Source: Brachyhypopomus gauderio (Eukaryota; Chordata; Actinopteri; Gymnotiformes; Hypopomidae). From it: 64,000 nucleotides of DNA. The notes beneath the pieces were generated by a model. It saw nothing but the letters and a program-made list of their open reading frames with translations. It was not told the origin of the DNA and searched no databases. Shown here piece by piece: positions 7,600 through 18,965 of this stretch; the first letter of the stretch is position 1, and every line of letters starts with the position of its first letter. Where the stretch lies: assembly GCF_052324685.1 (NCBI RefSeq), contig NW_027506915.1, positions 434,001 to 498,000 of the forward strand, given 5' to 3'. The position numbers and the translations under genes are program-made.

Positions 7600-8072
7600 T
7601 TGAACTTTACATGACCGTCAGCTCTTGAGCACCGTTCACTCATCGTCAGGCAGGCTTTTGGATTAAGCTGAACTTCCAGCTTTACGTCTGCCTACCTGTG
7701 ACTTCCTTGTCATTAATTCTTTTGTCTATGTCCTTGTTAATGATGACAAAAAAAAACACCAATTAAAGCCACTCAGCCTTTCCTTTCTCTCTCTCTCTAT
7801 GTGACATCACAATAGATTTTCTCAAAAAGCAATTCAAATTGTTCTAACCATTGGTGGGACCAACCCGTGGCCTTTTACCATCCACGTGTCCAAAATGCAG
7901 TACGCATGCCAATGTTGTTAACAGACATACGTGTTGGTAGCTCTACATGTCCAACTGGTACAGTGTGAGGTTTCCTCTTTGGTGGACCTTAAAGAGTTGA
8001 AAAAGCCACAACCGAACTGGTATCTTTGTCAACGTCCTTGTTTCTGGATCTATGCTGCATGTGCGTCAGAAT

Positions 8073-8159
8073 CCTTCGGTAGCTCAGATGGTAGAGCGGA
8101 GGACTGTAGAGGTTAAAGCAGCAATCCTTAGGCCACCGGTTCAAATCCGGTTCGAAGGA
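8073..8159 (+). tRNA. tRNA-Tyr-GTA: tRNA-Tyr (GTA), unit 9
   Basis: Consensus; intron 8110-8123; T8. Confidence 0.96.
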
Positions 8160-8222
8160 AGCTTCTTTTTTTTCCAGGATATTACTGCCTTTAATGTCAT
8201 GATGAGCAAAAAGTTTTCTGTT

Positions 8223-8294
8223 TTCCCTGACCGGGAATCGAACCCGGGCCGCGGCGGTGAGAGCGCCGAATCCTAGCCACTAGACCATCAGGGA
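8223..8294 (-). tRNA. tRNA-Glu-CTC: tRNA-Glu (CTC), unit 9
   Basis: Consensus. Confidence 0.96.
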
Positions 8295-8498
8295 CAGCGA
8301 TGTTATGCTAATGGATGAAGGCTTTTACATGAGTTCTGGCTGGCCGTTATTCATGAGTGAAGAAAGACCAGAATGTGGGTTATTCGTGACCACACCAGAA
8401 CATGTGGACCTTTTTGTGTCAAGACTGTCAAATGCTTCCCATGTCAGAGGTCAAGAATATCTGGACATGTTCTGAATCACAGAGCAAGGCTAAACGTA

Positions 8499-8571
8499 GC
8501 CTGGATAGCTCAGTCGGTAGAGCATCAGACTTTTAATCTGAGGGTCCAGGGTTCAAGTCCCTGTTCAGGCG
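8499..8571 (+). tRNA. tRNA-Lys-TTT: tRNA-Lys (TTT), unit 9
   Basis: Consensus. Confidence 0.96.
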
Positions 8572-9043
8572 TTGAACTTTACATGACCGTCAGCTCTTGA
8601 GCACCGTTCACTCATCGTCAGGCAGGCTTTTGGATTAAGCTGAACTTCCAGCTTTACGTCTGCCTACCTGTGACTTCCTTGTCATTAATTCTTTTGTCTA
8701 TGTCCTTGTTAATGATGACAAAAAAAACACCAATTAAAGCCACTCAGCCTTTCCTTTCTCTCTCTCTCTATGTGACATCACAATAGATTTTCTCAAAAAG
8801 CAATTCAAATTGTTCTAACCATTGGTGGGACCAACCCGTGGCCTTTTACCATCCACGTGTCCAAAATGCAGTACGCATGCCAATGTTGTTAACAGACATA
8901 CGTGTTGGTAGCTCTACATGTCCAACTGGTACAGTGTGAGGTTTCCTCTTTGGTGGACCTTAAAGAGTTGAAAAAGCCACAACCGAACTGGTATCTTTGT
9001 CAACGTCCTTGTTTCTGGATCTATGCTGCATGTGCGTCAGAAT

Positions 9044-9130
9044 CCTTCGGTAGCTCAGATGGTAGAGCGGAGGACTGTAGAGGTTAAAGCAGCAATCCTT
9101 AGGCCACCGGTTCAAATCCGGTTCGAAGGA
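9044..9130 (+). tRNA. tRNA-Tyr-GTA: tRNA-Tyr (GTA), unit 10
   Basis: Consensus; intron 9081-9094; T8. Confidence 0.96.
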
Positions 9131-9193
9131 AGCTTCTTTTTTTTCCAGGATATTACTGCCTTTAATGTCATGATGAGCAAAAAGTTTTCTGTT

Positions 9194-9265
9194 TTCCCTG
9201 ACCGGGAATCGAACCCGGGCCGCGGCGGTGAGAGCGCCGAATCCTAGCCACTAGACCATCAGGGA
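9194..9265 (-). tRNA. tRNA-Glu-CTC: tRNA-Glu (CTC), unit 10
   Basis: Consensus. Confidence 0.96.
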
Positions 9266-9469
9266 CAGCGATGTTATGCTAATGGATGAAGGCCTTTACA
9301 TGAGTTCTGGCTGGCCGTTATTCATGAGTGAAGAAAGACCAGAATGTGGGTTATTCGTGACCACACCAGAACATGTGGACCTTTTTGTGTCAAGACTGTC
9401 AAATGCTTCCCATGTCAGAGGTCAAGAATATCTGGACATGTTCTGAATCACAGAGCAAGGCTAAACGTA

Positions 9470-9542
9470 GCCTGGATAGCTCAGTTGGTAGAGCATCAGA
9501 CTTTTAATCTGAGTGTCCAGGGTTCAAGTCCCTGTTCAGGCA
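9470..9542 (+). tRNA. tRNA-Lys-TTT: tRNA-Lys (TTT), unit 10, T17/T45/A73 variant
   Basis: C17T, G45T and discriminator A73; stems intact. Confidence 0.9.
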
Positions 9543-10013
9543 TTGAACTTTACATGACCGTCAGCTCTTGAGCACCGTTCACTCATCGTCAGGCAGGCTT
9601 TTGGATTAAGCTGAACTTCCAGCTTTACGTCTGCCTACCTGTGACTTCCTTGTCATTAATTATTTTGTCTATGTCCTTGTTAATGATGACAAAAAAACAC
9701 CAATTAAAGCCACTCAGCCTTTCCTTTCTCTCTCTCTCTATGTGACATCACAATAGATTTTCTCAAAAAGCAATTCAAATTGTTCTAACCATTGGTGGGA
9801 CCAACCCGTGGCCTTTTACCATCCACGTGTCCAAAATGCAGTACGCATGCCAATGTTGTTAACAGACATACGTGTTGGTAGCTCTACATGTCCAACTGGT
9901 ACAGTGTGAGGTTTCCTCTTTGGTGGACCCTAAAGAGTTGAAAAAGCCACAACCGAACTGGTATCTTTGTCAACATCCTTGTTTCTGGATCTATGCTGCA
10001 TGTGCGTCAGAAT

Positions 10014-10100
10014 CCTTCGGTAGCTCAGATGGTAGAGCGGAGGACTGTAGAGGTTAAAGCAGCAATCCTTAGGCCACCGGTTCAAATCCGGTTCGAAGGA
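10014..10100 (+). tRNA. tRNA-Tyr-GTA: tRNA-Tyr (GTA), unit 11
   Basis: Consensus; intron 10051-10064; T8. Confidence 0.96.
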
Positions 10101-10163
10101 AGCTTCTTTTTTTTCCAGGATATTACTGCCTTTAATGTCATGATGAGCAAAAAGTTTTCTGTT

Positions 10164-10235
10164 TTCCCTGACCGGGAATCGAACCCGGGCCGCGGCGGTG
10201 AGAGCGCCGAATCCTAGCCACTAGACCATCAGGGA
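10164..10235 (-). tRNA. tRNA-Glu-CTC: tRNA-Glu (CTC), unit 11
   Basis: Consensus; lacks the G40A of the related units 4 and 7. Confidence 0.96.
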
Positions 10236-10439
10236 CAGCGATGTTATGCTAATGGATGAAGGCCTTTACATGAGTTCTGGCTGGCAGTTATTCATGAGTG
10301 AAGAAAGACCAGAATGTGGGTTATTCGTGACCACACCAGAACATGTGGACCTTTTTGTGTCAAGACTGTCAAATGCTTCCCATGTCAGAGGTCAAGAATA
10401 TCTGGACATGTTCTGAATCACAGAGCAAGGCTAAACGTA

Positions 10440-10512
10440 GCCTGGATAGCTCAGTCGGTAGAGCATCAGACTTTTAATCTGAGGGTCCAGGGTTCAAGTC
10501 CCTGTTCAGGCG
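10440..10512 (+). tRNA. tRNA-Lys-TTT: tRNA-Lys (TTT), unit 11
   Basis: Consensus. Confidence 0.96.
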
Positions 10513-10984
10513 TTGAACTTTACATGACCGTCAGCTCTTGAGCACCGTTCACTCATCGTCAGGCAGGCTTTTGGATTAAGCTGAACTTCCAGCTTTACGT
10601 CTGCCTACCTGTGACTTCCTTGTCATTAATTATTTTGTCTATGTCCTTGTTAATGATGACAAAAAAAACAACAATTAAAGCCACTCAGCCTTTCCTTTCT
10701 CTCTCTCTCTATGTGACATCACAATAGATTTTCTCAAAAAGCAATTCAAATTGTTCTAACCATTGGTGGGACCAACCCGTGGCCTTTTACCATCCACGTG
10801 TCCAAAATGCAGTACGCATGCCAATGTTGTTAACAGACATACGTGTTGGTAGCTCTACATGTCCAACTGGTACAGTGTGAGGTTTCCTCTTTGGTGGACC
10901 TTAAAGAGTTGAAAAAGCCACAACCAAACTGGTATCTTTGTCAACGTCCTTGTTTCTGGATCTATGCTGCATGTGAGTCAGAAT

Positions 10985-11071
10985 CCTTCGGTAGCTCAGA
11001 TGGTAGAGCGGAGGACTGTAGAGGTTAAAGCAGCAATCCTTAGGCCACCGGTTCAAATCCGGTTCGAAGGA
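10985..11071 (+). tRNA. tRNA-Tyr-GTA: tRNA-Tyr (GTA), unit 12
   Basis: Consensus; TGAGTCA flank; intron 11022-11035; T8. Confidence 0.96.
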
Positions 11072-11134
11072 AGCTTCTTTTTTTTCCAGGATATTACTGC
11101 CTTTAATGTCATGATGAGCAAAAAGTTTTCTGTT

Positions 11135-11206
11135 TTCCCTGACCGGGAATCGAACCCGGGCCGCGGCGGTGAGAGCGCCGAATCCTAGCCACTAGACCAT
11201 CAGGGA
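11135..11206 (-). tRNA. tRNA-Glu-CTC: tRNA-Glu (CTC), unit 12
   Basis: Consensus. Confidence 0.96.
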
Positions 11207-11410
11207 CAGCGATGTTATGCTAATGGATGAAGGCCTTTACATGAGTTCTGGCTGGCCGTTATTCATGAGTGAAGAAAGACCAGAATGTGGGTTATTCGTG
11301 ACCACACCAGAACATGTGGACCTTTTTGTGTCAAGACTGTCAAATGCTTCCCATGTCAGAGGTCAAGAATATCTGGACATGTTCTGAATCACAGAGCAAG
11401 GCTAAACGTA

Positions 11411-11483
11411 GCCTGGATAGCTCAGTCGGTAGAGCATCAGACTTTTAATCTGAGGGTCCAGGGTTCAAGTCCCTGTTCAGGCG
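11411..11483 (+). tRNA. tRNA-Lys-TTT: tRNA-Lys (TTT), unit 12
   Basis: Consensus. Confidence 0.96.
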
Positions 11484-11956
11484 TTGAACTTTACATGACC
11501 GTCAGCTCTTGAGCACCGTTCACTCATCGTCAGGCAGGCTTTTGGATTAAGCTGAACTTCCAGCTTTACGTCTGCCTACCTGTGACTTCCTTGTCATTAA
11601 TTCTTTTGTCTATGTCCTTGTTAATGATGACAAAAAAAAACACCAATTAAAGCCACTCAGCCTTTCCTTTCTCTCTCTCTCTATGTGACATCACAATAGA
11701 TTTTCTCAAAAAGCAATTCAAATTGTTCTAACCATTGGTGGGACCAACCCGTGGCCTTTTACCATCCACGTGTCCAAAATGCAGTACGCATGCCAATGTT
11801 GTTAACAGACATACGTGTTGGTAGCTCTACATGTCCAACTGGTACAGTGTGAGGTTTCCTCTTTGGTGGACCTTAAAGAGTTGAAAAAGCCACAACCAAA
11901 CTGGTATCTTTGTCAACGTCCTTGTTTCTGGATCTATGCTGCATGTGAGTCAGAAT

Positions 11957-12043
11957 CCTTCGGTAGCTCAGATGGTAGAGCGGAGGACTGTAGAGGTTAA
12001 AGCAGCAATCCTTAGGCCACCGGTTCAAATCCGGTTCGAAGGA
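11957..12043 (+). tRNA. tRNA-Tyr-GTA: tRNA-Tyr (GTA), unit 13
   Basis: Consensus; TGAGTCA flank; intron 11994-12007; T8. Confidence 0.96.
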
Positions 12044-12106
12044 AGCTTCTTTTTTTTCCAGGATATTACTGCCTTTAATGTCATGATGAGCAAAAAGTTT
12101 TCTGTT

Positions 12107-12178
12107 TTCCCTGACCGGGAATCGAACCCGGGCCGCGGCGGTGAGAGCGCCGAATCCTAGCCACTAGACCATCAGGGA
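12107..12178 (-). tRNA. tRNA-Glu-CTC: tRNA-Glu (CTC), unit 13
   Basis: Consensus. Confidence 0.96.
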
Positions 12179-12382
12179 CAGCGATGTTATGCTAATGGAT
12201 GAAGGCCTTTACATGAGTTCTGGCTGGCCGTTATTCATGAGTGAAGAAAGACCAGAATGTGGGTTATTCGTGACCACACCAGAACATGTGGACCTTTTTG
12301 TGTCAAGACTGTCAAATGCTTCCCATGTCAGAGGTCAAGAATATCTGGACATGTTCTGAATCACAGAGCAAGGCTAAACGTA

Positions 12383-12455
12383 GCCTGGATAGCTCAGTCG
12401 GTAGAGCATCAGACTTTTAATCTGAGGGTCCAGGGTTCAAGTCCCTGTTCAGGCG
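12383..12455 (+). tRNA. tRNA-Lys-TTT: tRNA-Lys (TTT), unit 13
   Basis: Consensus. Confidence 0.96.
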
Positions 12456-12928
12456 TTGAACTTTACATGACCGTCAGCTCTTGAGCACCGTTCACTCATC
12501 GTCAGGCAGGCTTTTGGATTAAGCTGAACTTCCAGCTTTACGTCTGCCTACCTGTGACTTCCTTGTCATTAATTCTTTTGTCTATGTCCTTGTTAATGAT
12601 GACAAAAAAAAACACCAATTAAAGCCACTCAGCCTTTCCTTTCTCTCTCTCTCTATGTGACATCACAATAGATTTTCTCAAAAAGCAATTCAAATTGTTC
12701 TAACCATTGGTGGGACCAACCCGTGGCCTTTTACCATCCACGTGTCCAAAATGCAGTACGCATGCCAATGTTGTTAACAGACATACGTGTTGGTAGCTCT
12801 ACATGTCCAACTGGTACAGTGTGAGGTTTCCTCTTTGGTGGACCTTAAAGAGTTGAAAAAGCCACAACCGAACTGGTATCTTTGTCAACGTCCTTGTTTC
12901 TGGATCTATGCTGCATGTGCGTCAGAAT

Positions 12929-13004
12929 CCTTCGGTAGCTCAGATGGTAGAGCGGAGGACTGTAGAGGTTAAAGCAGCAATCCTTAGGCCACCGGTTCGA
13001 AGGA
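12929..13004 (+). pseudogene. tRNA-Tyr pseudogene, unit 14 (T-arm deletion)
   Basis: An 11-bp deletion between the two CCGGTTC direct repeats removes the T loop and one T-stem strand, and with them the B box. The rest, including the intron (12966-12979), is intact. T7 follows. The same deletion occurs in unit 66. Confidence 0.93.
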
Positions 13005-13066
13005 AGCTTCTTTTTTTCCAGGATATTACTGCCTTTAATGTCATGATGAGCAAAAAGTTTTCTGTT

Positions 13067-13138
13067 TTCCCTGACCGGGAATCGAACCCGGGCCGCGGCG
13101 GTGAGAGCGCCGAATCCTAGCCACTAGACCATCAGGGA
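13067..13138 (-). tRNA. tRNA-Glu-CTC: tRNA-Glu (CTC), unit 14
   Basis: Consensus. Confidence 0.96.
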
Positions 13139-13342
13139 CAGCGATGTTATGCTAATGGATGAAGGCCTTTACATGAGTTCTGGCTGGCCGTTATTCATGA
13201 GTGAAGAAAGACCAGAATGTGGGTTATTCGTGACCACACCAGAACATGTGGACCTTTTTGTGTCAAGACTGTCAAATGCTTCCCATGTCAGAGGTCAAGA
13301 ATATCTGGACATGTTCTGAATCACAGAGCAAGGCTAAACGTA

Positions 13343-13415
13343 GCCTGGATAGCTCAGTCGGTAGAGCATCAGACTTTTAATCTGAGGGTCCAGGGTTCAA
13401 GTCCCTGTTCAGGTG
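13343..13415 (+). tRNA. tRNA-Lys-TTT: tRNA-Lys (TTT), unit 14, T72 variant
   Basis: C72T, G-T wobble. Confidence 0.92.
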
Positions 13416-13888
13416 TTGAACTTTACATGACCGTCAGCTCTTGAGCACCGTTCACTCATCGTCAGGCAGGCTTTTGGATTAAGCTGAACTTCCAGCTTTA
13501 CGTCTGCCTACCTGTGACTTCCTTGTCATTAATTCTTTTGTCAATGTCCTTGTTAATGATGACAAAAAAAAACACCAATTAAAGCCACTCAGCCTTTCCT
13601 TTCTCTCTCTCTCTATGTGACATCACAATAGATTTTCTCAAAAAGCAATTCAAATTGTTCTAACCATTGGTGGGACCAACCCGTGGCCTTTTACCATCCA
13701 CGTGTCCAAAATGCAGTACGCATGCCAATGTTGTTAACAGACATACGTGTTGGTAGCTCTACATGTCCAACTGGTACAGTGTGAGGTTTCCTCTTTGGTG
13801 GACCTTAAAGAGTTGAAAAAGCCACAACCGAACTGGTATCTTTGTCAACGTCCTTGTTTCTGGATCTATGCTGCATGTGCGTCAGAAT

Positions 13889-13975
13889 CCTTCGGTAGCT
13901 CAGATGGTAGAGCGGAGGACTGTAGAGGTTAAAGCAGCAATCCTTAGGCCACCGGTTCAAATCCGGTTCGAAGGA
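13889..13975 (+). tRNA. tRNA-Tyr-GTA: tRNA-Tyr (GTA), unit 15
   Basis: Consensus; intron 13926-13939; T7. Confidence 0.96.
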
Positions 13976-14037
13976 AGCTTCTTTTTTTCCAGGATATTAC
14001 TGCCTTTAATGTCATGATGAGCAAAAAGTTTTCTGTT

Positions 14038-14109
14038 TTCCCTGACCGGGAATCGAACCCGGGCCGCGGCGGTGAGAGCGCCGAATCCTAGCCACTAGAC
14101 CATCAGGGA
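14038..14109 (-). tRNA. tRNA-Glu-CTC: tRNA-Glu (CTC), unit 15
   Basis: Consensus. Confidence 0.96.
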
Positions 14110-14313
14110 CAGCGATGTTATGCTAATGGATGAAGGCCTTTACATGAGTTCTGGCTGGCCGTTATTCATAAGTGAAGAAAGACCAGAATGTGGGTTATTC
14201 GTGACCACACCAGAACATGTGGACCTTTTTGTGTCAAGACTGTCAAATGCTTCCCATGTCAGAGGTCAAGAATATCTGGACATGTTCTGAATCACAGAGC
14301 AAGGCTAAACGTA

Positions 14314-14386
14314 GCCTGGATAGCTCAGTTGGTAGAGCATCTGACTTTTAATCTGAGTGTCCAGGGTTCAAGTCCCTGTTCAGGCA
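14314..14386 (+). tRNA. tRNA-Lys-TTT: tRNA-Lys (TTT), unit 15, multi-variant
   Basis: C17T, A29T (stem mismatch), G45T and A73, as in unit 3. Confidence 0.85.
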
Positions 14387-14857
14387 TTGAACTTTACATG
14401 ACCGTCAGCTCTTGAGCACCGTTCACTCATCGTCAGGCAGGCTTTTGGATTAAGCTGAACTTCCAGCTTTACGTCTGCCTACCTGTGACTTCCTTGTCAT
14501 TAATTATTTTGTCTATGTCCTTGTTAATGATGACAAAAAAACACCAATTAAAGCCACTCAGCCTTTCCTTTCTCTCTCTCTCTATGTGACATCACAATAG
14601 ATTTTCTCAAAAAGCAATTCAAATTGTTCTAACCATTGGTGGGACCAACCCGTGGCCTTTTACCATCCACGTGTCCAAAATGCAGTACGCATGCCAATGT
14701 TGTTAACAGACATACGTGTTGGTAGCTCTACATGTCCAACTGGTACAGTGTGAGGTTTCCTCTTTGGTGGACCCTAAAGAGTTGAAAAAGCCACAACCGA
14801 ACTGGTATCTTTGTCAACATCCTTGTTTCTGGATCTATGCTGCATGTGCGTCAGAAT

Positions 14858-14944
14858 CCTTCGGTAGCTCAGATGGTAGAGCGGAGGACTGTAGAGGTTA
14901 AAGCAGCAATCCTTAGGCCACCGGTTCAAATCCGGTTCGAAGGA
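14858..14944 (+). tRNA. tRNA-Tyr-GTA: tRNA-Tyr (GTA), unit 16
   Basis: Consensus; intron 14895-14908; T8. Confidence 0.96.
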
Positions 14945-15007
14945 AGCTTCTTTTTTTTCTAGGATATTACTGCCTTTAATGTCATGATGAGCAAAAAGTT
15001 TTCTGTT

Positions 15008-15079
15008 TTCCCTGACCGGGAATCGAACCCGGGCCGCGGCGGTGAGAGCGCCGAATCCTAGCCACTAGACCATCAGGGA
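15008..15079 (-). tRNA. tRNA-Glu-CTC: tRNA-Glu (CTC), unit 16
   Basis: Consensus. Confidence 0.96.
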
Positions 15080-15283
15080 CAGCGATGTTATGCTAATGGA
15101 TGAAGGCCTTTACATGAGTTCTGGCTGGCAGTTATTCATGAGTGAAGAAAGACCAGAATGTGGGTTATTCGTGACCACACCAGAACATGTGGACCTTTTT
15201 GTGTCAAGACTGTCAAATGCTTCCCATGTCAGAGGTCAAGAATATCTGGACATGTTCTGAATCACAGAGCAAGGCTAAACGTA

Positions 15284-15356
15284 GCCTGGATAGCTCAGTC
15301 GGTAGAGCATCAGACTTTTAATCTGAGGGTCCAGGGTTCAAGTCCCTGTTCAGGCG
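15284..15356 (+). tRNA. tRNA-Lys-TTT: tRNA-Lys (TTT), unit 16
   Basis: Consensus. Confidence 0.96.
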
Positions 15357-15828
15357 TTGAACTTTACATGACCGTCAGCTCTTGAGCACCGTTCACTCAT
15401 CGTCAGGCAGGCTTTTGGATTAAGCTGAACTTCCAGCTTTACGTCTGCCTACCTGTGACTTCCTTGTCATTAATTATTTTGTCTATGTCCTTGTTAATGA
15501 TGACAAAAAAAATAACAATTAAAGCCACTCAGCCTTTCCTTTCTCTCTCTCTCTATGTGACATCACAATAGATTTTCTCAAAAAGCAATTCAAATTGTTC
15601 TAACCATTGGTGGGACCAACCCGTGGCCTTTTACCATCCACGTGTCCAAAATGCAGTACGCATGCCAATGTTGTTAACAGACATACGTGTTGGTAGCTCT
15701 ACATGTCCAACTGGTACAGTGTGAGGTTTCCTCTTTGGTGGACCTTAAAGAGTTGAAAAAGCCACAACCGAACTGGTATCTTTGTCAACGTCCTTGTTTC
15801 TGGATCTATGCTGCATATGCGTCAGAAT

Positions 15829-15915
15829 CCTTCGGTAGCTCAGATGGTAGAGCGGAGGACTGTAGAGGTTAAAGCAGCAATCCTTAGGCCACCGGTTCAA
15901 ATCCGGTTCGAAGGA
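15829..15915 (+). tRNA. tRNA-Tyr-GTA: tRNA-Tyr (GTA), unit 17
   Basis: Consensus; upstream flank GCATATGCG; intron 15866-15879; T8. Confidence 0.96.
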
Positions 15916-15978
15916 AGCTTCTTTTTTTTCCAGGATATTACTGCCTTTAATGTCATGATGAGCAAAAAGTTTTCTGTT

Positions 15979-16050
15979 TTCCCTGACCGGGAATCGAACC
16001 CGGGCCGCGGCGGTGAGAGCGCCGAATCCTAGCCACTAGACCATCAGGGA
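15979..16050 (-). tRNA. tRNA-Glu-CTC: tRNA-Glu (CTC), unit 17
   Basis: Consensus. Confidence 0.96.
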
Positions 16051-16254
16051 CAGCGATGTTATGCTAATGGATGAAGGCCTTTACATGAGTTCTGGCTGGC
16101 CGTTATTCATGAGTGAAGAAAGACCAGAATGTGGGTTATTCGTGACCACACCAGAACATGTGGACCTTTTTGTGTCAAGACTGTCAAATGCTTCCCATGT
16201 CAGAGGTCAAGAATATCTGGACATGTTCTGAATCACAGAGCAAGGCTAAACGTA

Positions 16255-16327
16255 GCCTGGATAGCTCAGTCGGTAGAGCATCAGACTTTTAATCTGAGGG
16301 TCCAGGGTTCAAGTCCCTGTTCAGGTG
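16255..16327 (+). tRNA. tRNA-Lys-TTT: tRNA-Lys (TTT), unit 17, T72 variant
   Basis: C72T. Confidence 0.92.
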
Positions 16328-16800
16328 TTGAACTTTACATGACCGTCAGCTCTTGAGCACCGTTCACTCATCGTCAGGCAGGCTTTTGGATTAAGCTGAA
16401 CTTCCAGCTTTACGTCTGCCTACCTGTGACTTCCTTGTCATTAATTCTTTTGTCTATGTCCTTGTTAATGATGACAAAAAAAAACACCAATTAAAGCCAC
16501 TCAGCCTTTCCTTTCTCTCTCTCTCTATGTGACATCACAATAGATTTTCTCAAAAAGCAATTCAAATTGTTCTAACCATTGGTGGGACCAACCCGTGGCC
16601 TTTTACCATCCACGTGTCCAAAATGCAGTACGCATGCCAATGTTGTTAACAGACATACGTGTTGGTAGCTCTACATGTCCAACTGGTACAGTGTGAGGTT
16701 TCCTCTTTGGTGGACCTTAAAGAGTTGAAAAAGCCACAACCGAACTGGTATCTTTGTCAACGTCCTTGTTTCTGGATCTATGCTGCATGTGCGTCAGAAT

Positions 16801-16887
16801 CCTTCGGTAGCTCAGATGGTAGAGCGGAGGACTGTAGAGGTTAAAGCAGCAATCCTTAGGCCACCGGTTCAAATCCGGTTCGAAGGA
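16801..16887 (+). tRNA. tRNA-Tyr-GTA: tRNA-Tyr (GTA), unit 18
   Basis: Consensus; intron 16838-16851; T8. Confidence 0.96.
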
Positions 16888-16950
16888 AGCTTCTTTTTTT
16901 TCCAGGATATTACTGCCTTTAATGTCATGATGAGCAAAAAGTTTTCTGTT

Positions 16951-17022
16951 TTCCCTGACCGGGAATCGAACCCGGGCCGCGGCGGTGAGAGCGCCGAATC
17001 CTAGCCACTAGACCATCAGGGA
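16951..17022 (-). tRNA. tRNA-Glu-CTC: tRNA-Glu (CTC), unit 18
   Basis: Consensus. Confidence 0.96.
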
Positions 17023-17226
17023 CAGCGATGTTATGCTAATGGATGAAGGCCTTTACATGAGTTCTGGCTGGCCGTTATTCATGAGTGAAGAAAGACCAGA
17101 ATGTGGGTTATTCGTGACCACACCAGAACATGTGGACCTTTTTGTGTCAAGACTGTCAAATGCTTCCCATGTCAGAGGTCAAGAATATCTGGACATGTTC
17201 TGAATCACAGAGCAAGGCTAAACGTA

Positions 17227-17299
17227 GCCTGGATAGCTCAGTCGGTAGAGCATCAGACTTTTAATCTGAGGGTCCAGGGTTCAAGTCCCTGTTCAGGCG
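17227..17299 (+). tRNA. tRNA-Lys-TTT: tRNA-Lys (TTT), unit 18
   Basis: Consensus. Confidence 0.96.
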
Positions 17300-17771
17300 T
17301 TGAACTTTACATGACCGTCAGCTCTTGAGCACCGTTCACTCATCGTCAGGCAGGCTTTTGGATTAAGCTGAACTTCCAGCTTTACGTCTGCCTACCTGTG
17401 ACTTCCTTGTCATTAATTCTTTTGTCTATGTCCTTGTTAATGATGACAAAAAAAACACCAATTAAAGCCACTCAGCCTTTCCTTTCTCTCTCTCTCTATG
17501 TGACATCACAATAGATTTTCTCAAAAAGCAATTCAAATTGTTCTAACCATTGGTGGGACCAACCCGTGGCCTTTTACCATCCACGTGTCCAAAATGCAGT
17601 ACGCATGCCAATGTTGTTAACAGACATACGTGTTGGTAGCTCTACATGTCCAACTGGTACAGTGTGAGGTTTCCTCTTTGGTGGACCTTAAAGAGTTGAA
17701 AAAGCCACAACCGAACTGGTATCTTTGTCAACGTCCTTGTTTCTGGATCTATGCTGCATGTGCGTCAGAAT

Positions 17772-17858
17772 CCTTCGGTAGCTCAGATGGTAGAGCGGAG
17801 GACTGTAGAGGTTAAAGCAGCAATCCTTAGGCCACCGGTTCAAATCCGGTTCGAAGGA
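17772..17858 (+). tRNA. tRNA-Tyr-GTA: tRNA-Tyr (GTA), unit 19
   Basis: Consensus; intron 17809-17822; T8. Confidence 0.96.
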
Positions 17859-17921
17859 AGCTTCTTTTTTTTCCAGGATATTACTGCCTTTAATGTCATG
17901 ATGAGCAAAAAGTTTTCTGTT

Positions 17922-17993
17922 TTCCCTGACCGGGAATCGAACCCGGGCCGCGGCGGTGAGAGCGCCGAATCCTAGCCACTAGACCATCAGGGA
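17922..17993 (-). tRNA. tRNA-Glu-CTC: tRNA-Glu (CTC), unit 19
   Basis: Consensus. Confidence 0.96.
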
Positions 17994-18197
17994 CAGCGAT
18001 GTTATGCTAATGGATGAAGGCCTTTACATGAGTTCTGGCTGGCCGTTATTCATGAGTGAAGAAAGACCAGAATGTGGGTTATTCGTGACCACACCAGAAC
18101 ATGTGGACCTTTTTGTGTCAAGACTGTCAAATGCTTCCCATGTCAGAGGTCAAGAATATCTGGACATGTTCTGAATCACAGAGCAAGGCTAAACGTA

Positions 18198-18270
18198 GCC
18201 TGGATAGCTCAGTCGGTAGAGCATCAGACTTTTAATCTGAGGGTCCAGGGTTCAAGTCCCTGTTCAGGTG
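18198..18270 (+). tRNA. tRNA-Lys-TTT: tRNA-Lys (TTT), unit 19, T72 variant
   Basis: C72T. Confidence 0.92.
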
Positions 18271-18743
18271 TTGAACTTTACATGACCGTCAGCTCTTGAG
18301 CACCGTTCACTCATCGTCAGGCAGGCTTTTGGATTAAGCTGAACTTCCAGCTTTACGTCTGCCTACCTGTGACTTCCTTGTCATTAATTCTTTTGTCTAT
18401 GTCCTTGTTAATGATGACAAAAAAAAACACCAATTAAAGCCACTCAGCCTTTCCTTTCTCTCTCTCTCTATGTGACATCACAATAGATTTTCTCAAAAAG
18501 CAATTCAAATTGTTCTAACCATTGGTGGGACCAACCCGTGGCCTTTTACCATCCACGTGTCCAAAATGCAGTACGCATGCCAATGTTGTTAACAGACATA
18601 CGTGTTGGTAGCTCTACATGTCCAACTGGTACAGTGTGAGGTTTCCTCTTTGGTGGACCTTAAAGAGTTGAAAAAGCCACAACCGAACTGGTATCTTTGT
18701 CAACGTCCTTGTTTCTGGATCTATGCTGCATGTGCGTCAGAAT

Positions 18744-18830
18744 CCTTCGGTAGCTCAGATGGTAGAGCGGAGGACTGTAGAGGTTAAAGCAGCAATCCTT
18801 AGGCCACCGGTTCAAATCCGGTTCGAAGGA
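18744..18830 (+). tRNA. tRNA-Tyr-GTA: tRNA-Tyr (GTA), unit 20
   Basis: Consensus; intron 18781-18794; T8. Confidence 0.96.
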
Positions 18831-18893
18831 AGCTTCTTTTTTTTCCAGGATATTACTGCCTTTAATGTCATGATGAGCAAAAAGTTTTCTGTT

Positions 18894-18965
18894 TTCCCTG
18901 ACCGGGAATCGAACCCGGGCCGCGGCGGTGAGAGCGCCGAATCCTAGCCACTAGACCATCAGGGA
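18894..18965 (-). tRNA. tRNA-Glu-CTC: tRNA-Glu (CTC), unit 20
   Basis: Consensus. Confidence 0.96.

Larger units (their letters stand above)
2915..8742. repeat. Higher-order repeat: trimer units 4-6 duplicated as 7-9
   Basis: Units 4 and 7 share the CCTAAAG and CAACATCC spacer variants, Glu G40A, GGCAGTT and the CAACAATT junction. Units 5 and 8 share Glu C44T and Lys T1/T72. Unit lengths are 971, 972, 971 in both blocks. The one difference I saw is GGCTTTT for GGCCTTT in unit 9. The period is 2,914 bp. Confidence 0.9.
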
